Assembly (NCBI GenBank): GCA_943736015.1
Contig: OX031060.1
Span: 7,267,501-7,331,500 of the forward strand
Reading direction: 5' to 3'
Length of the DNA: 64,000 bases
From: Tridacna crocea
Lineage: Eukaryota; Mollusca; Bivalvia; Cardiida; Cardiidae
Under the pieces are notes generated by a model, which made no database searches, was not told the DNA's origin, and was given only the letters and a program-made list of their open reading frames with translations. The translations under genes were made by a program, and so were the position numbers. Below, in pieces: positions 29,388-38,847 of this stretch; the first letter of the stretch is position 1; every line of letters starts with the position of its first letter.

Positions 29388-29562
29388 TTTATCAGACGAC
29401 AAAAAAAAAATCCTGTCCTAATTGAAAGCAGTTGCAGACGACAAACTATTTGTGACTCAATGATGGAATTTGCTTTTGAGAGTAGAAGACTGATTATCAG
29501 CGTTTTTTGCTTTTCACACAAAGTTTTTCTAGGAGGTTTTTTGCTTGATCGTTACAAACACT
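29388..29562 (-). repeat. MITE-A, diverged
   Basis: ATCAGACGACAAAAAAAAAA, TGTCCTAATTGAAAGCAGTT, GCAGACGACAAACTATTTGT, then CTTTTCACACAAAGTTTTTC. The hairpin is mostly deleted. Confidence 0.65.
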
Positions 29563-29644
29563 TCATTATACCCCATGCATAAGTTGATGCACTGAAAATG
29601 TTGTAATGTGATTGGGGTGAAAAATAAAGTGTTTTCCCCATTTA

Positions 29645-30075
29645 ACATCCTTCCTTCTTTCCTTCCTCCCTCCCGTCTTTCCTTTCTCCCTCCCTTCCAT
29701 CCTTCCTCCCTCCCTCACTCCCTCTTTTCCTTCCTTCCTTCCTTCCTTCCTTCCATCGATCCATCCAGCCACCCAGCCACCTATCCACTCACCTATCCAT
29801 CCATCCATCCACACACCTACTCATCCATCCATCTATCCATACATCCAACCATCTATCCATACATCCAGCTATCCATACATCCAGCTATCCATACATCCAG
29901 CCATCTATCCCTCCAGCCATCCATCCATCCACCAACCCACACACCTATTCATCCATCCATCTATCCATACATCCAGCCATCTATCCATACATCCAGCCAT
30001 CTATCCATCCTACCAACCATCCATCCACCAACCCACACACTCACTCATCCATACATCCATACATCCATCCATTAG
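29645..30075. repeat. (TTCC)n then (CATC)n/(CATACATC)n microsatellite
   Basis: TTCCTTCC and CCTCCC runs to about 29757 pass into 300 bp of CATCCATC, TATCCATACATCCAGC and CACCCAGCCACC units. A 155-codon open frame of Ser/His/Pro/Ile repeats crosses it and reflects the 4-base composition. Confidence 0.92.
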
Positions 30076-30320
30076 TGCTTCATGTGAGGTCCGAGCCTGC
30101 GACCTCCAGTTTATGGTTACCACTGTATCAGAAAAGCAGACCTTACATTTAAGATGATGATTTAACTGAAAGCAACCTAATGAGATCGACACTACGCAAC
30201 GAAATACGTGCAGGGTATAGATTAACAGCTGCATCCAACCACCTCCTACGGAGTTCGAACCCGAGGACCTCCAGATTACGCTTCCGACACTTTACCACTG
30301 AATCATTCAGGACCCCTCAC
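30076..30320 (-). repeat. Two tRNA-like SINE heads
   Basis: Minus-strand box B-like words GCAGGCTCGGACCTCACATG (about 30088) and TCGGGTTCGAACTCCGTAGG (about 30246) lie 160 bp apart. The second has a box A-like GATTCAGTGGTAAAGTGTCG at 30284. Both are followed by ATTTAAGAWGATGATT and AACGAAATACKTG phrases (30147/30328), so the pair is a duplicated short SINE of about 200 bp. Confidence 0.6.
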
Positions 30321-30660
30321 ATTTAAGAAGATGATTAATCCGTAACCGACCCCATGAGTTCGACCTAACGCAACGAAATACTTGAGGGGTGTGAATTGAT
30401 AGCTGCATGTAATAAAAGAGCGATTGTTTAAGCTATTTTTACACCCAAGCTTTGATGTACTTGAGTCTCATTTTACGCTCAATTTTCCCACACCTGTGCA
30501 CAATAGGGAGGGTGGAGAAAATTGAAGAGTAATTATTGTGAAATTCGTGAAACGTTGAATTTAGCCCCTCTTACAACTGCCTTGCTCAAGTGGTGCAATA
30601 GTATTGGGTATTATTTAGAGTAATAAAAGGGTTTACTTTCTTAATGCCCAAGGTCGAGTA
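30321..30660. other. Mostly unassigned DNA
   Basis: Apart from the second ACGCAACGAAATACTTGAGG phrase near 30370, nothing is recognisable. Confidence 0.4.
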
Positions 30661-30667
30661 CAATAGC

Positions 30668-30745
30668 TTTTGTGGACAGTGTAGATCAAGATCAGACTGC
30701 ACGTAACGTGCAGTCTGATCTTGGATCTACACCGTCCACTCCTCC
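30668..30745 (-). repeat. MITE-B hairpin only
   Basis: GTGGACAGTGTAGATCAAGA, TCAGACTGCACGTAACGTGC and AGTCTGATCTTGGATCTACA with CCGTCCACTCC make an almost perfect 70-bp hairpin. Confidence 0.85.
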
Positions 30746-30925
30746 CTTCCAAGCATTTGCTCTTGTACAGTTTCGAAATATACAGTAAAATTGTATTTTC
30801 GAGGGCTTTCATGCTTTGGAAAAAGGAGGTTTTATGCATTTGCCTATGGTATAATAGCAATTACGTCATCACAGAATTACGTATCCATATAATCGCTTTT
30901 GTCCAACAACCTGCTGATTCATAAA

Positions 30926-31080
30926 GTAGAATAGTTCTTGGACATGCAAAAAATTGACCAACAACAACAACAAAAATCGACACATGTCAGCCTGCACAGA
31001 CTGGACAGGCTGATCTAGGACGATCATCGGCTTTTGGCAAATGCATTAAAACCCTGTTACACAGCATAGCTCGACCATTT
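30926..31080 (+). repeat. Foldback-C
   Basis: AAATTGACCAACAACAACAA, ATCGACACATGTCAGCCTGC, ACAGACTGGACAGGCTGATC, TTTTGGCAAATGCATTAAAA and CCCTGTTACACAGCATAGCT. The right arm diverges (TAGGACGATCAT). Confidence 0.75.
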
Positions 31081-31116
31081 TGTATCAAAAGAACCATTGA
31101 CCTCCATCTAGTTCAA

Positions 31117-31300
31117 CCCCGTATTCACCAACCATTCTTAAGAACGTTCTTTGTCTTTTTCTGCAGAATTTCCTACATTTGTAAGTAACAAAACTTCTGA
31201 CTGGCTAAACCATTCGGTTTAGCCAGTCAGAAGTTGTGTTATTAACAAATTTAGAAAACCTTGGAGAATAAGACTTTCAAGTGTTTGCGAGAAGAAAAAT
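31117..31300. repeat. Palindromic element P2
   Basis: CCCCGTATTCACCAACCATT, CTTAAGAACGTTCTTTGTCT, then the hairpin AAAACTTCTGACTGGCTAAA / TTTAGCCAGTCAGAAGTT around 31190-31242. The right flank is GGAGAATAAGACTTTCAAGT. Paired substitutions relative to the 15-kb copy keep the stem intact. Confidence 0.8.
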
Positions 31301-31301
31301 T

Positions 31302-31540
31302 TTAGACAGTCCATGTTAAAAGTATTTGCAGACGACAAATTAAATAGCAACCAGATGGGAAAATTTGAGACTTCTCAAATTCGAAATAAGTTGCAGACGA
31401 CAAATTTGATGTTTCACGGATGATATAAGTTTTGGTAAAAAAAAAGGAAATGCTAGTCAGCAAAGATTTCTCCCTTTTCTACAATGTGTTATGGACTTCC
31501 ACATGAGGGTTGTCAAAAAAGATGATTGTTTTGTGATTGT
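31302..31540 (-). repeat. MITE-A, diverged, with duplicated GACGAC block
   Basis: TTTTAGACAGTCCATGTTAA, TTTGCAGACGACAAATTAAA and again GTTGCAGACGACAAATTTGA, then AAATGCTAGTCAGCAAAG and CCTTTTCTACAATGTGTTAT. Confidence 0.65.
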
Positions 31541-32030
31541 TTTAGCCGGAAGACTGCTTCATGGCAAGAAAACCAGGGAAAAATAGCCGTAAGACTAGTT
31601 TCTCCTTTTGTCACAATAATTTCTGTTTTAAACGGATCTGTCGAAAACAAGATTAAAACAGTTGACTTGAAGTAGAGTGAATTCAAAGTATCTTGAAATT
31701 AAAACTAGGGAATTATTGCACTAATCTCTTTGCAGACCTTTTTCATTTTAGGGCGAACTGCTTTTTTTGTAACAGTGTTGGATCACCACTTCCGGTGGAA
31801 CCATATCTCAATAACTTCCGGTAGAACCTGATTGCAATAGCAGCTCATTTTGCAACGGGGAAAAAAACTAACTGTCTAAGAAGGTATGGTACTTTAAGAT
31901 GAAACAGATCAAGATAAAAAAGCGTGAGGTTGATATAAAAGACCATTGTTAAGCTACAACATATACAATTGTCCTTTTCTTTTCATCACTGAAAAGGAAA
32001 AGAATGTGATTAAAGATTTTACCTTGTATA
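31541..32030. other. Mostly unassigned DNA
   Basis: ACTTCCGGTGGAACC and ACTTCCGGTAGAACC occur 29 bp apart at 31788 and 31816. Nothing else is recognisable. Confidence 0.4.
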
Positions 32031-32241
32031 CCGGAAGACAAATTTTGAGAAATCCCCGACTGTAAGAATTTGCACGCAGTATGATAAATGTAACTTAATG
32101 ATGGAATTTTGCTTGACAAAGCAGAAAACATTGTGTGAAAACGAACAAATACTGCCTAGCAGCATTTTCTCCTTTTTCCCCAATGTTTTCAAAAGACATT
32201 CTTCCGCAGGGTCGTTAACAAGTTTGTTCAGTAAAGGGTTA
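32031..32241 (-). repeat. MITE-A, diverged
   Basis: GGAAGACAAATTTTGAGAAA, TAAGAATTTGCACGCAGTAT, AGAAAACATTGTGTGAAAAC, CAGCATTTTCTCCTTTTTCC and TTCAGTAAAGGGTTA are in order. It shares its terminal TTA with the next element. Confidence 0.75.
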
Positions 32242-32435
32242 CACGCAGAGAAAATATTTTTAAAACATTGTGGAAAGGGAAGAATATGCTTATTACCAGC
32301 ATTTACTCAGGACTACATTGCTTTCCACCCTGTGAAAGAAAGATCTAACCGCTTGAGTCAAATTTAATTTGTGGCCTGCTTCTTCTTCGGGTTTGGACCA
32401 GTCTAAAATTTTTGGCGTCAGGTGCAAAGTTGTAA
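32238..32435 (+). repeat. MITE-A, diverged, abutting
   Basis: GTTACACGCAGAGAAAATAT, AAAACATTGTGGAAAGGGAA, ATTACCAGCATTTACTC, CAAATTTAATTTGTGGCCTG and TTTGGACCAGTCTAAAATTT. Confidence 0.7.
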
Positions 32436-32738
32436 GTTCAAAAGGATGTAAACAGTAACTTGATCTATATATAGCGCCTTTGTAAACCCCAAATCAAATT
32501 ACGGATTATAAATACAAAGTTTTACTTTCTTCCTAAATTCAAAGCCGGTGTATCCACTTTTAAAAGTTATCAGATTTCGCGACCCTTTGATCTCATTTTC
32601 ACATCTAATGCAACAGATACTTTCCTAAAACGGAAGAAACACATTTAGACTAGTGTCCCGAAATGATCTTCATGACATCAAAGAACAAACGTTTCAATGC
32701 ATTCAAGTTTCACTTGAAAAACATTTTTTTACGAGATC
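32436..32738. other. No gene or clear repeat seen
   Basis: AT-rich sequence without a notable feature. Confidence 0.4.
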
Positions 32739-32950
32739 TTAACCCTTTGTCAGCTAGGCACGACTCGCTGACCTTTTACGGACAGTGTGGATCAAGATCA
32801 GACTGCACATAAAGTGCAGTCTGATCATTGATCTACACTGTCCGATAAGGATATGTCATTCCCAAAAACAGAACTTTGAAACAGCAATATTTGGGTTATT
32901 AATATCAATTTGAAAATTTAATTTTAGTTTTTTAGCAGGATAAGGGTTAA
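32739..32950 (-). repeat. MITE-B, full length
   Basis: TTAACCCTTTGTCAGCTAGG to TTTAGCAGGATAAGGGTTAA with the hairpin at 32783-32843. It keeps the CACGACTCGCTGACCTTTTA block. Confidence 0.92.
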
Positions 32951-33007
32951 TGCAGATTTCTTCCGCATTTCAGGCTGATTTTTGATTAAGATTTAAATAG
33001 CATCATT

Positions 33008-33095
33008 TAGCAGACGGTGTAGATCTAAGATCAGACTGCACGTCTTGTGCAGTCTGATCTTAATCTATGTCGTCCGCAAAAGATGTTTGATCTGC
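33008..33095 (+). repeat. MITE-B hairpin and short flank
   Basis: AGCAGACGGTGTAGATCTAA, GATCAGACTGCACGTCTTGT, GCAGTCTGATCTTAATCTAT and GTCGTCCGCAAAAGATG. Confidence 0.8.
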
Positions 33096-33294
33096 CATTT
33101 TAAGATAAGATAAAGTTCCTTTATCGCTTAGGTCAATGATGGTAGAGAGATTTTGTGGGCTCTGTCGATCATTGGATCAATGTCGGACTGCTCAAACAGT
33201 GCAGAAATGTTTCGTTCAACTCTGTGCGATGGTCTGGCATATTCCATCCTGCAAAACAGGTCGGCTTTTGTAATATCTGTTTTTAGTCACAGAC
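33096..33294. other. No gene or clear repeat seen
   Basis: No recognisable feature beyond a short GTCGGACTGCTCAAACAGTG at 33182, which faintly recalls the MITE-B hairpin. Confidence 0.35.
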
Positions 33295-33490
33295 TTAACC
33301 CTTTACCACACAATCCCGACTTTTAACACCTCTGTGATAGAAAACTTTTGAAAACATTTCTCACGATGTTTTCTTCACTTCTTAAAACACATTTTAATTC
33401 TTTGGTCAAATTTATTTTTATTTTGTCGTTTGCAAATGCTTTCAATATTGGGAACAATCCAAAATGTTGTCGTTTGGTAAAGAGTTTAAA
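33295..33490 (+). repeat. MITE-A lacking the central hairpin
   Basis: Both ends are good: TTAACCCTTTACCACACAAT and CGTTTGGTAAAGAGTTTAA. The centre jumps from TTTTGAAAACATTT to CTCACGATGTTTTCTTCAC, so the entire hairpin is cleanly removed. Confidence 0.88.
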
Positions 33491-33941
33491 AATGTTTGAT
33501 GAGATTTCATTTATATAACTATCATGGGGAGTGGCGCATTCTTGTGAATTAAACTGTCTCCCTTGCCAGACAAAGACTAAAGTTAACCAAATAACAGATT
33601 GGTCATTTTACCTTTAGTCCTTTGTTTTTATCGTTGGTTGCTCTGTGGATGTTGCGATAATATGATAATGGTCTATGATATATGTGTAATGCCCCATTGT
33701 AGATCAAATTAAATCCTGTTCTTAATCATCATGAACTACGTATTTATCGATTCTTAACACAATCTAATAAGATTTACATATATGATTATATCAAGAACCT
33801 AGCAATTCAGTGCAAGTAAATCAAGGATAAAAACCAAGTAATCCCCTTTTCAGGTCCAATGCAGCAGTGGCCAGGAATCAAGGGAAATAACTGAAAAAAT
33901 GGCCCTCATTGCACTCACAATGATCTTTTGTCCACCTTGAA
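33491..33941. other. No gene or clear repeat seen
   Basis: AT-rich sequence with no recognisable feature. Confidence 0.4.
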
Positions 33942-34165
33942 CACCTTTACCACAAAATGATGACTTTCCCTGAGGTAGAAGCCTTTTGAAAACATTTTGG
34001 GAAAAGGAGAAAATGCTGGTAACTAGCATTTTCTCCTTTTCCCACAATGTTTTTATCCGTCCTAATTCCAATTTTGATTTTACAGTCACAATTATTTTGT
34101 CGTCTGCAAATGCTTTGAATTTGGACAAGTCTATAAAGTATATTTGTCGTTTGGTAAAGAGTTAA
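33942..34165 (+). repeat. MITE-A, near full length
   Basis: CACCTTTACCACAAAATGAT to GTTTGGTAAAGAGTTAA with the hairpin at 34004-34042. The mid-right block TTTTGTCGTCTGCAAATGC is intact. Confidence 0.88.
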
Positions 34166-34371
34166 ATTACAACTTACGCATATTTAGGTACGGTGCATTT
34201 AACTCTCTTCTATATATCACAGGTTGAACCTATCTCGAGAAGAATCTAAAACAGCTTCAAAGAATAGATGAAGCGAACCTTATCATAATTGCAATCTCCC
34301 ATTTTTTTCCTGACCCCCACCCAGCATCTAAACCCTTCGACTGCCGTTTACAACTGGTATACTTAGTTTTG

Positions 34372-34445
34372 CGGGCAGAATAGGTTAAAGATCAGACTGA
34401 ACGAAACGTGCCGTCTGAGCTTTCATTTACAATATCCGCCGTGTT
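34372..34445 (-). repeat. MITE-B hairpin, diverged
   Basis: GGGCAGAATAGGTTAAAGAT, CAGACTGAACGAAACGTGCC and GTCTGAGCTTTCATTTACAA with TATCCGCCGTG. Confidence 0.65.
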
Positions 34446-34562
34446 GAAATAGTTTTGTCGAAAAATCTTGATAAATATATTTAAAAAAAAGGAGTCATTT
34501 ATTCTCTGACTAAAAGAGTTCCATATTATTATATCTGGCGATTACTTTCTTTACATAGTTAT

Positions 34563-34742
34563 ATAGACTTGACCTAACCGAAAGCATGTGCAAACGATAA
34601 ATGTACAACTGGTAGGAAAGAAAGACATTGTGGGAAAAGGAGAAAATGCTGGTTACCAGCATTTTCTCCTCTTTCCACAATGTTTTTTAAAAGCCTTCTT
34701 CCTCAAGATCGTTAAAGAAGATTATTTGGCAAAGAGTTAGGG
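34563..34742 (-). repeat. MITE-A, partial
   Basis: AGACTTGACCTAACCGAAAG, TGTGCAAACGATAAATGTAC, hairpin at 34630-34675 and TTTGGCAAAGAGTTAGG. The left end is missing. Confidence 0.78.
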
Positions 34743-34785
34743 GAAAAATCACAAGATTTTTTTTTGTATTCAGCCTAAATTTTAC

Positions 34786-35022
34786 TTAACTCTTTAACTT
34801 TAACAAACGACACAATATGTCAGACCTAGTCCAAACTGAAAGCTGAAAGATGACAATACAAACGTAACTCAAAAATTTAAACTTGTTTCGAGTAAGGTAG
34901 AAAACATCGTGAGAAAAGGAGAAAATGCTGGTTACCAGTATATTCTCATTTTCCCACAATGTTTTCAAAAGGCTTCTATCTCAGGGTCGTAAAAAGCAGG
35001 AATTGTTTGGGAAAGGGTTAAC
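34786..35022 (-). repeat. MITE-A, full length
   Basis: TTAACTCTTTAACTTTAACA to TTTGGGAAAGGGTTAA. The hairpin has two mismatches in the right arm (AGTATATTCTCAT). A small tandem duplication of CTTTAA lies at the left end. Confidence 0.88.
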
Positions 35023-35044
35023 TCTTTCCATTCCACAGACGACA

Positions 35045-35120
35045 ACAGAAGCTTTTGTGGACAGTGTAGCTCAAGATCAGACTACACAGTCTGATCTTTG
35101 ATTTACTCTGTCCATTATCA
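35045..35120 (-). repeat. MITE-B hairpin with shortened loop
   Basis: TTTTGTGGACAGTGTAGCTC, AAGATCAGACTACACAGTCT and GATCTTTGATTTACTCTGTC. The loop and inner arms have lost about 10 bp. Confidence 0.78.
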
Positions 35121-35223
35121 TATCCTATAGGTTATGACCGAACCGTTTCTTGATCTTAAAGCGAAACTTTATATTTGTAGCCTTTGAAAATATTCAATTT
35201 ACCGATTCACTAGTGAAAAAGTG

Positions 35224-35430
35224 CACCCTTTCCTGCTAAGCGCGACTCGCTGACCTTTCACTGACAGTATAATCAAGATCAGACTGCACTTTCTGTGAAG
35301 TATGATCTTGATCTTCACTGTTCGACAGGGAGATATCATTTCCCAAAACATAATTTTGAAATAGCAGTATTTTGTTGTTTACTATCGAATTGAAAATGTC
35401 ATTTTAGTTATTTAGTAGGATTAAGGTTAA
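35224..35430 (-). repeat. MITE-B, full length, sharing TTAA with a MITE-A
   Basis: ACCCTTTCCTGCTAAGCGCG to TTTAGTAGGATTAAGGTTAA, with a hairpin at about 35272-35330. The final TTAA at 35427-35430 is also the start of the adjacent MITE-A, so one element appears to have inserted at the end of the other. Confidence 0.9.
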
Positions 35431-35653
35431 CTCGTTACCAAACAACAAAATTTTAGACCCATTCAAATTATAGCATTTGCAGATGACAAAATGAAAGTGA
35501 CTGGGAATTTGAAATTTGTTTTGGGAAGTGTAAAAAACATTGTGGGAAAAGGAGAAAATGCTGTAACCAGCATTTTCTCCTTTTCCCACAATGTTTTCAA
35601 AAGACTTCTTTCTCAGGGTCGTTAAAAGTCGGGATTGTGTGGTAAAGAGTTAA
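35427..35653 (-). repeat. MITE-A, full length
   Basis: TTAACTCGTTACCAAACAAC to TGTGTGGTAAAGAGTTAA. The central loop has lost one GT (ATGCTGTAACCAGCA). Confidence 0.92.
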
Positions 35654-36050
35654 TTGAAGAATAGATGGGGGAAAGAAGAGATTCGATATACATATCTCAC
35701 ATAAATACATCTCAATATGCATCCGCCAGGTGTGCATACGTATGCGATATTTCGGCCATGAGAAAATGCTGCTCTTTTGCCATGTATTCTAAAATTTTAG
35801 TACTGCACTTCCAACAGATAAGTGTTTTCTTTTTCAACTTAGCTGTTTTTACTGGCTTATGCAACATAGAAAGCCTCTAGTGGACGGTGCAGGTCAAGAT
35901 CACTTGTAAGATCATTAGTTGAGACTGTATAAAATAGGAACTAAAAAAAACCCCACGAAGATCCCAGTTTTCTTTCGCAACATGAAAACAATCAGCTCGT
36001 TTTGAAGGTGGACAACAGCAATCACTTTTAATTCTTAGATTGCTAAATGG
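35654..36050. other. Unassigned DNA with a MITE-B scrap
   Basis: GTGGACGGTGCAGGTCAAGA at 35880 resembles one arm of the MITE-B hairpin. Nothing else is recognisable. Confidence 0.4.
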
Positions 36051-36235
36051 ATAAGGTTAAAAAAATCGATCAAAGATAAATTCATATATTGAAATTTTAA
36101 CACCGTTTATGGCAGGATAGATCTCACCATTAGGACGATGTATATCCAAGATTAGACTGCTGAGAATGAGCAGTCTGATCTTGAACTATACCGTCGGCAG
36201 AAGCGCTTTGAGTTGAGCTTTACAGCCTAAAGACT
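36051..36235 (+). repeat. MITE-B, diverged
   Basis: TAAGGTTAAAAAAATCGATC, GGCAGGATAGATCTCACCAT, GATGTATATCCAAGATTAGA, CTGCTGAGAATGAGCAGTCT and TTTACAGCCTAAAG. The loop pair CTGCTGAG/GAGCAG differs from other copies but still pairs. Confidence 0.72.
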
Positions 36236-36344
36236 ATAATGGCCACAGTTTAATGCGGCGGGGATAAAAAAGTTATTTACAATGACAGAAGGTCCTGGTG
36301 TCAACCAATAAACAACATCTATACCTCATTTATGTTTGAATTTG

Positions 36345-36565
36345 TTTCTATGGTGTTTAACAGAGTATCCCAACATTATTCCATCTATATGGTTGGGACC
36401 AGTGCACCTTTCCGTAATATACTGGAGTTTGTTTTTTCCTATATTTTGCACAGTATTTTTCCCTAGTCACTAGCTGCATTTCCACATGACCGCCTTCGAA
36501 AAAAAGTCCAGTTGTGATAGAGAAATAAATCCTGTTCTACTGACTATTACCAAAGCCCCGTAGAC
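36345..36565 (-). repeat. tRNA-derived SINE, decayed
   Basis: ATGGTGTTTAACAGAGTATC, GGACCAGTGCACCTTTCCGT, CTAGTCACTAGCTGCATTTC and GAGAAATAAATCCTGTTCTA match the SINE body. The head is truncated at ACCAAAGCCCCG and the tail repeat is missing. Confidence 0.7.
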
Positions 36566-36604
36566 GTTTGGAGTTATACTTGAAATATTCTTGTCTTATT
36601 TATG

Positions 36605-36775
36605 AGGGCCTGTTTTCACCAAACATTCTTGAGGATGTTCTTAGTCTTAATCTCCAAGATTTTATAAATTTGTAAGTAACATAACTTCTGATTGGCTAAA
36701 CCATATAGACAGTTCTGTAGAATAAGACAAAGAACATTCTTAAGGATGGTTGGTGAATACAGACCCAGATTTCCT
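36605..36775. repeat. Palindromic element P2
   Basis: GGGCCTGTTTTCACCAAACA, TTCTTGAGGATGTTCTTAGT and CTTAATCTCCAAGATTTTAT at the left. GGATGGTTGGTGAATACAGA at the right pairs with the start. The central stem is partly deleted after GATTGGCTAAACCATA. Confidence 0.78.
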
Positions 36776-37009
36776 TTGCGGGTTTTAAGGCAAAACTTAA
36801 CAAGAACGGTCATTTTTTACTGAGTGCAAAGAGGTTTTTGAAATTGAACGGTGGCCAGAAATTTATGTAGAAATCGCAATGGGTAATAGAGTGCGGCGTT
36901 TTTTTTTTTTGTAATTTTGCTGTAAAAATTCCAACACCGTTAGTAACGTCATGGCCTTTACAACAAGGACTCGATCAAGTAATTTTTTGGTGTCTTGTTA
37001 GAAAATAAA

Positions 37010-37392
37010 GACAAGGGGTTGAACATGACCGAAGGGCAGATATTACCCGGTTCGATTTTAGGCCAAGTTACAAAATCAGTGTCGATTCAATTTTGGAATG
37101 AATACGTTCTTCGATGATGTTACAGATTATAACCATAATCAATCCGTTTACCGAACACAGATCGAAATATCGAGCAAATTAGGGTTAATTTCGCAGGTCG
37201 GACACAACCGTACAACTGGGACACCACTCTACTTTCAGGGTTAAATGCCACATCTCAGCCATTGACAGCCTGTTTTCATTTAGCTGTGATTTGGTACATT
37301 TCATGACAAAATTGAATTAAAACTGACTTTGTAATTGGACCTTAATTCGAACCCGGTAATATCTGTCCTTTGGACAAGTTCGACCCCTTGTC
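37010..37392. repeat. 383-bp element with about 90-bp terminal inverted arms
   Basis: The left arm GACAAGGGGTTGAACATGAC, AGATATTACCCGGTTCGATT, GTTACAAAATCAGTG and GATTCAATTTTG is mirrored at the right by CAAAATTGAATTAAAACTGA through CGACCCCTTGTC. The arms are about 80% matched, with a loop of about 200 bp. No frame of note lies inside, so it looks like a non-autonomous DNA element of its own family. Confidence 0.75.
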
Positions 37393-37414
37393 TATATCTA
37401 CTTACAAGTAACCG

Positions 37415-37450
37415 CCTCTTCCCCCCACCCCCTCCCCCCCACCCCCCCAA
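37415..37450 (-). repeat. C-tract, quadruplex-prone on minus strand
   Basis: CCCCCCACCCCCTCCCCCCC with further CCCCCCC gives four or more runs of at least five G on the minus strand. Confidence 0.7.
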
Positions 37451-37529
37451 AAAAATACTGGATCGAGTCCCTGTGGGCTTACAAATAACTAGGGACAAGT
37501 ATATATACATTTGAAACAGAAGAGATTAT

Positions 37530-37803
37530 CAGATGCCCCAACAGGGAAGTTGGTAGAGTTACAAATTCCGGTTTTGAAGGTCATAGGTTCGACTCCCACA
37601 AAAGACATTTTTTTCTTGCAGCACACTTTCCCCCTTTCTAATGACTCGCAGGCACTTCCCTGTGATTGTTTTCATGGGAATATCCTTCAGCAGTGTGTTT
37701 AAGAGCCTTAGCCAACGACCGGTGAAACACCAAATGTAAATGAACATATAGGCTGTTGTTGTTTTTAATCGGTCGATCAATCAATCGATCAATCAATCAA
37801 TTA
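37530..37803 (+). repeat. tRNA-derived SINE, distinct body
   Basis: Box A-like GGGAAGTTGGTAGAGTTACA and box B-like GTCATAGGTTCGACTCCCAC are 40 bp apart. The body reads TTTCCCCCTTTCTAATGACT and AGCCAACGACCGGTGAAACA, with a tail ATCAATCAATCGATCAATCA at 37777-37803. The head and tail logic match the other SINEs, but the body is different. Confidence 0.82.
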
Positions 37804-38124
37804 GCCAGACCAGTTAAATGGCCATTCTAAAAGTAAATTATTCGGTAAATTTGGACAAGATTCATATAAACCTCCGATCAAAAAAGATCCGGGGTCATCA
37901 AGATAAGGTATGCAGATATACTGTAAAAAAGAATTTCAATCCGAAAATACGGATAAAATCATAAAGAAGCTACTATCATATTAATGAAAAAATAGCAAAG
38001 AAACGGACAGCCATCTTGATTGGTCGTGAATTAAACAGCATTAAATTACGTGTCAAGATTGGTATCTAAAATATCATGTATATATTTAATCAGTACCTTT
38101 GAAATTCATTGAATTAGAGAGAAT
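37804..38124. other. No gene or clear repeat seen
   Basis: AT-rich sequence without a notable feature. Confidence 0.4.
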
Positions 38125-38331
38125 TTAACCCATAGTTTGTGGGAGTCTACGGCCTTTTGCGGACCGTGCAGATTGAGATCAAACTGCACAGAACATGCAG
38201 TCTGATCTTGATCTACACTCTCCGCTTAGGAGAAATTTTCCTTCCAAATAATATCTTTGAAATAGTGAAATTTGGGTTTTTATTGTCGACTTGAAAGTTT
38301 CATTTCACATATTCAGTATGATAAGGTTTAA
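38125..38331 (-). repeat. MITE-B, full length
   Basis: TTAACCCATAGTTTGTGGGA to TTCAGTATGATAAGGTTTAA. The hairpin lies around 38167-38224. Two mismatches break the stem (GAGATCAAACTGC). Confidence 0.88.
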
Positions 38332-38356
38332 CCCTTTCAATATACCTTTCTGTACT

Positions 38357-38568
38357 TTAACTCTTATCCTGCTAAATAACTCAAGTGGAATTTTCAAATC
38401 GACAGAAAAGACCCGAATGTTGCTGTTTCCAAGTTATATCTAGGGGAATAACATCTCCCAATCGGACAGCGTAAATCAAAGATCAGACTGCACGTTCTGT
38501 GCAGTCTCACCTTGACCGACACTGTCCGCCAAAAGTCAGCGAGTCGCGCTTAGCAGCCTAGGGGTTAA
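38357..38568 (+). repeat. MITE-B, full length, opposite orientation to its neighbour
   Basis: TTAACTCTTATCCTGCTAAA to AGCAGCCTAGGGGTTAA with a slightly mutated hairpin (GCAGTCTCACCTTGACCG). Only 25 bp separate it from the preceding reverse copy. Confidence 0.9.
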
Positions 38569-38785
38569 CTAATCTTAGACAGTCTTAAGTCTTTTGAAAA
38601 CATGGTGGGTTTTGAAAACACTGGGTAAAAAGGAGGAAACACTGGTAACCAGCATATTCTCATGCCAACAATGTTTTCAGTTCTTTCAAAGACGTTTCTT
38701 TTCTATTGGACCACACTAAATTTGCCTTCAGCTATTGGCTTTAAATATGACAAATCTGGATATAATTCTGTTAAAGATTTAACTT
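38565..38785 (+). repeat. MITE-A, diverged
   Basis: It begins at the TTAA shared with the MITE-B. AAGTCTTTTGAAAACATGGT and GGTTTTGAAAACACTGGGTA is a short internal duplication. Then come ACTGGTAACCAGCATATTCT, CCAACAATGTTTTCAGTTC and TTGGACCACACTAAATTTG. Confidence 0.68.
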
Positions 38786-38847
38786 AGATCACAGGGGAAA
38801 CGTTGAAATATGGCATTTTTTAAAGCTTGTCAGAAGAGTATCAAAAA

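Noticed and set aside
29608..30075. 155-codon plus-strand frame rich in His, Pro, Ser and Ile
   Set aside because: It lies entirely in TTCC/CATC microsatellite DNA. A four-base repeat without stops reads open in all phases.
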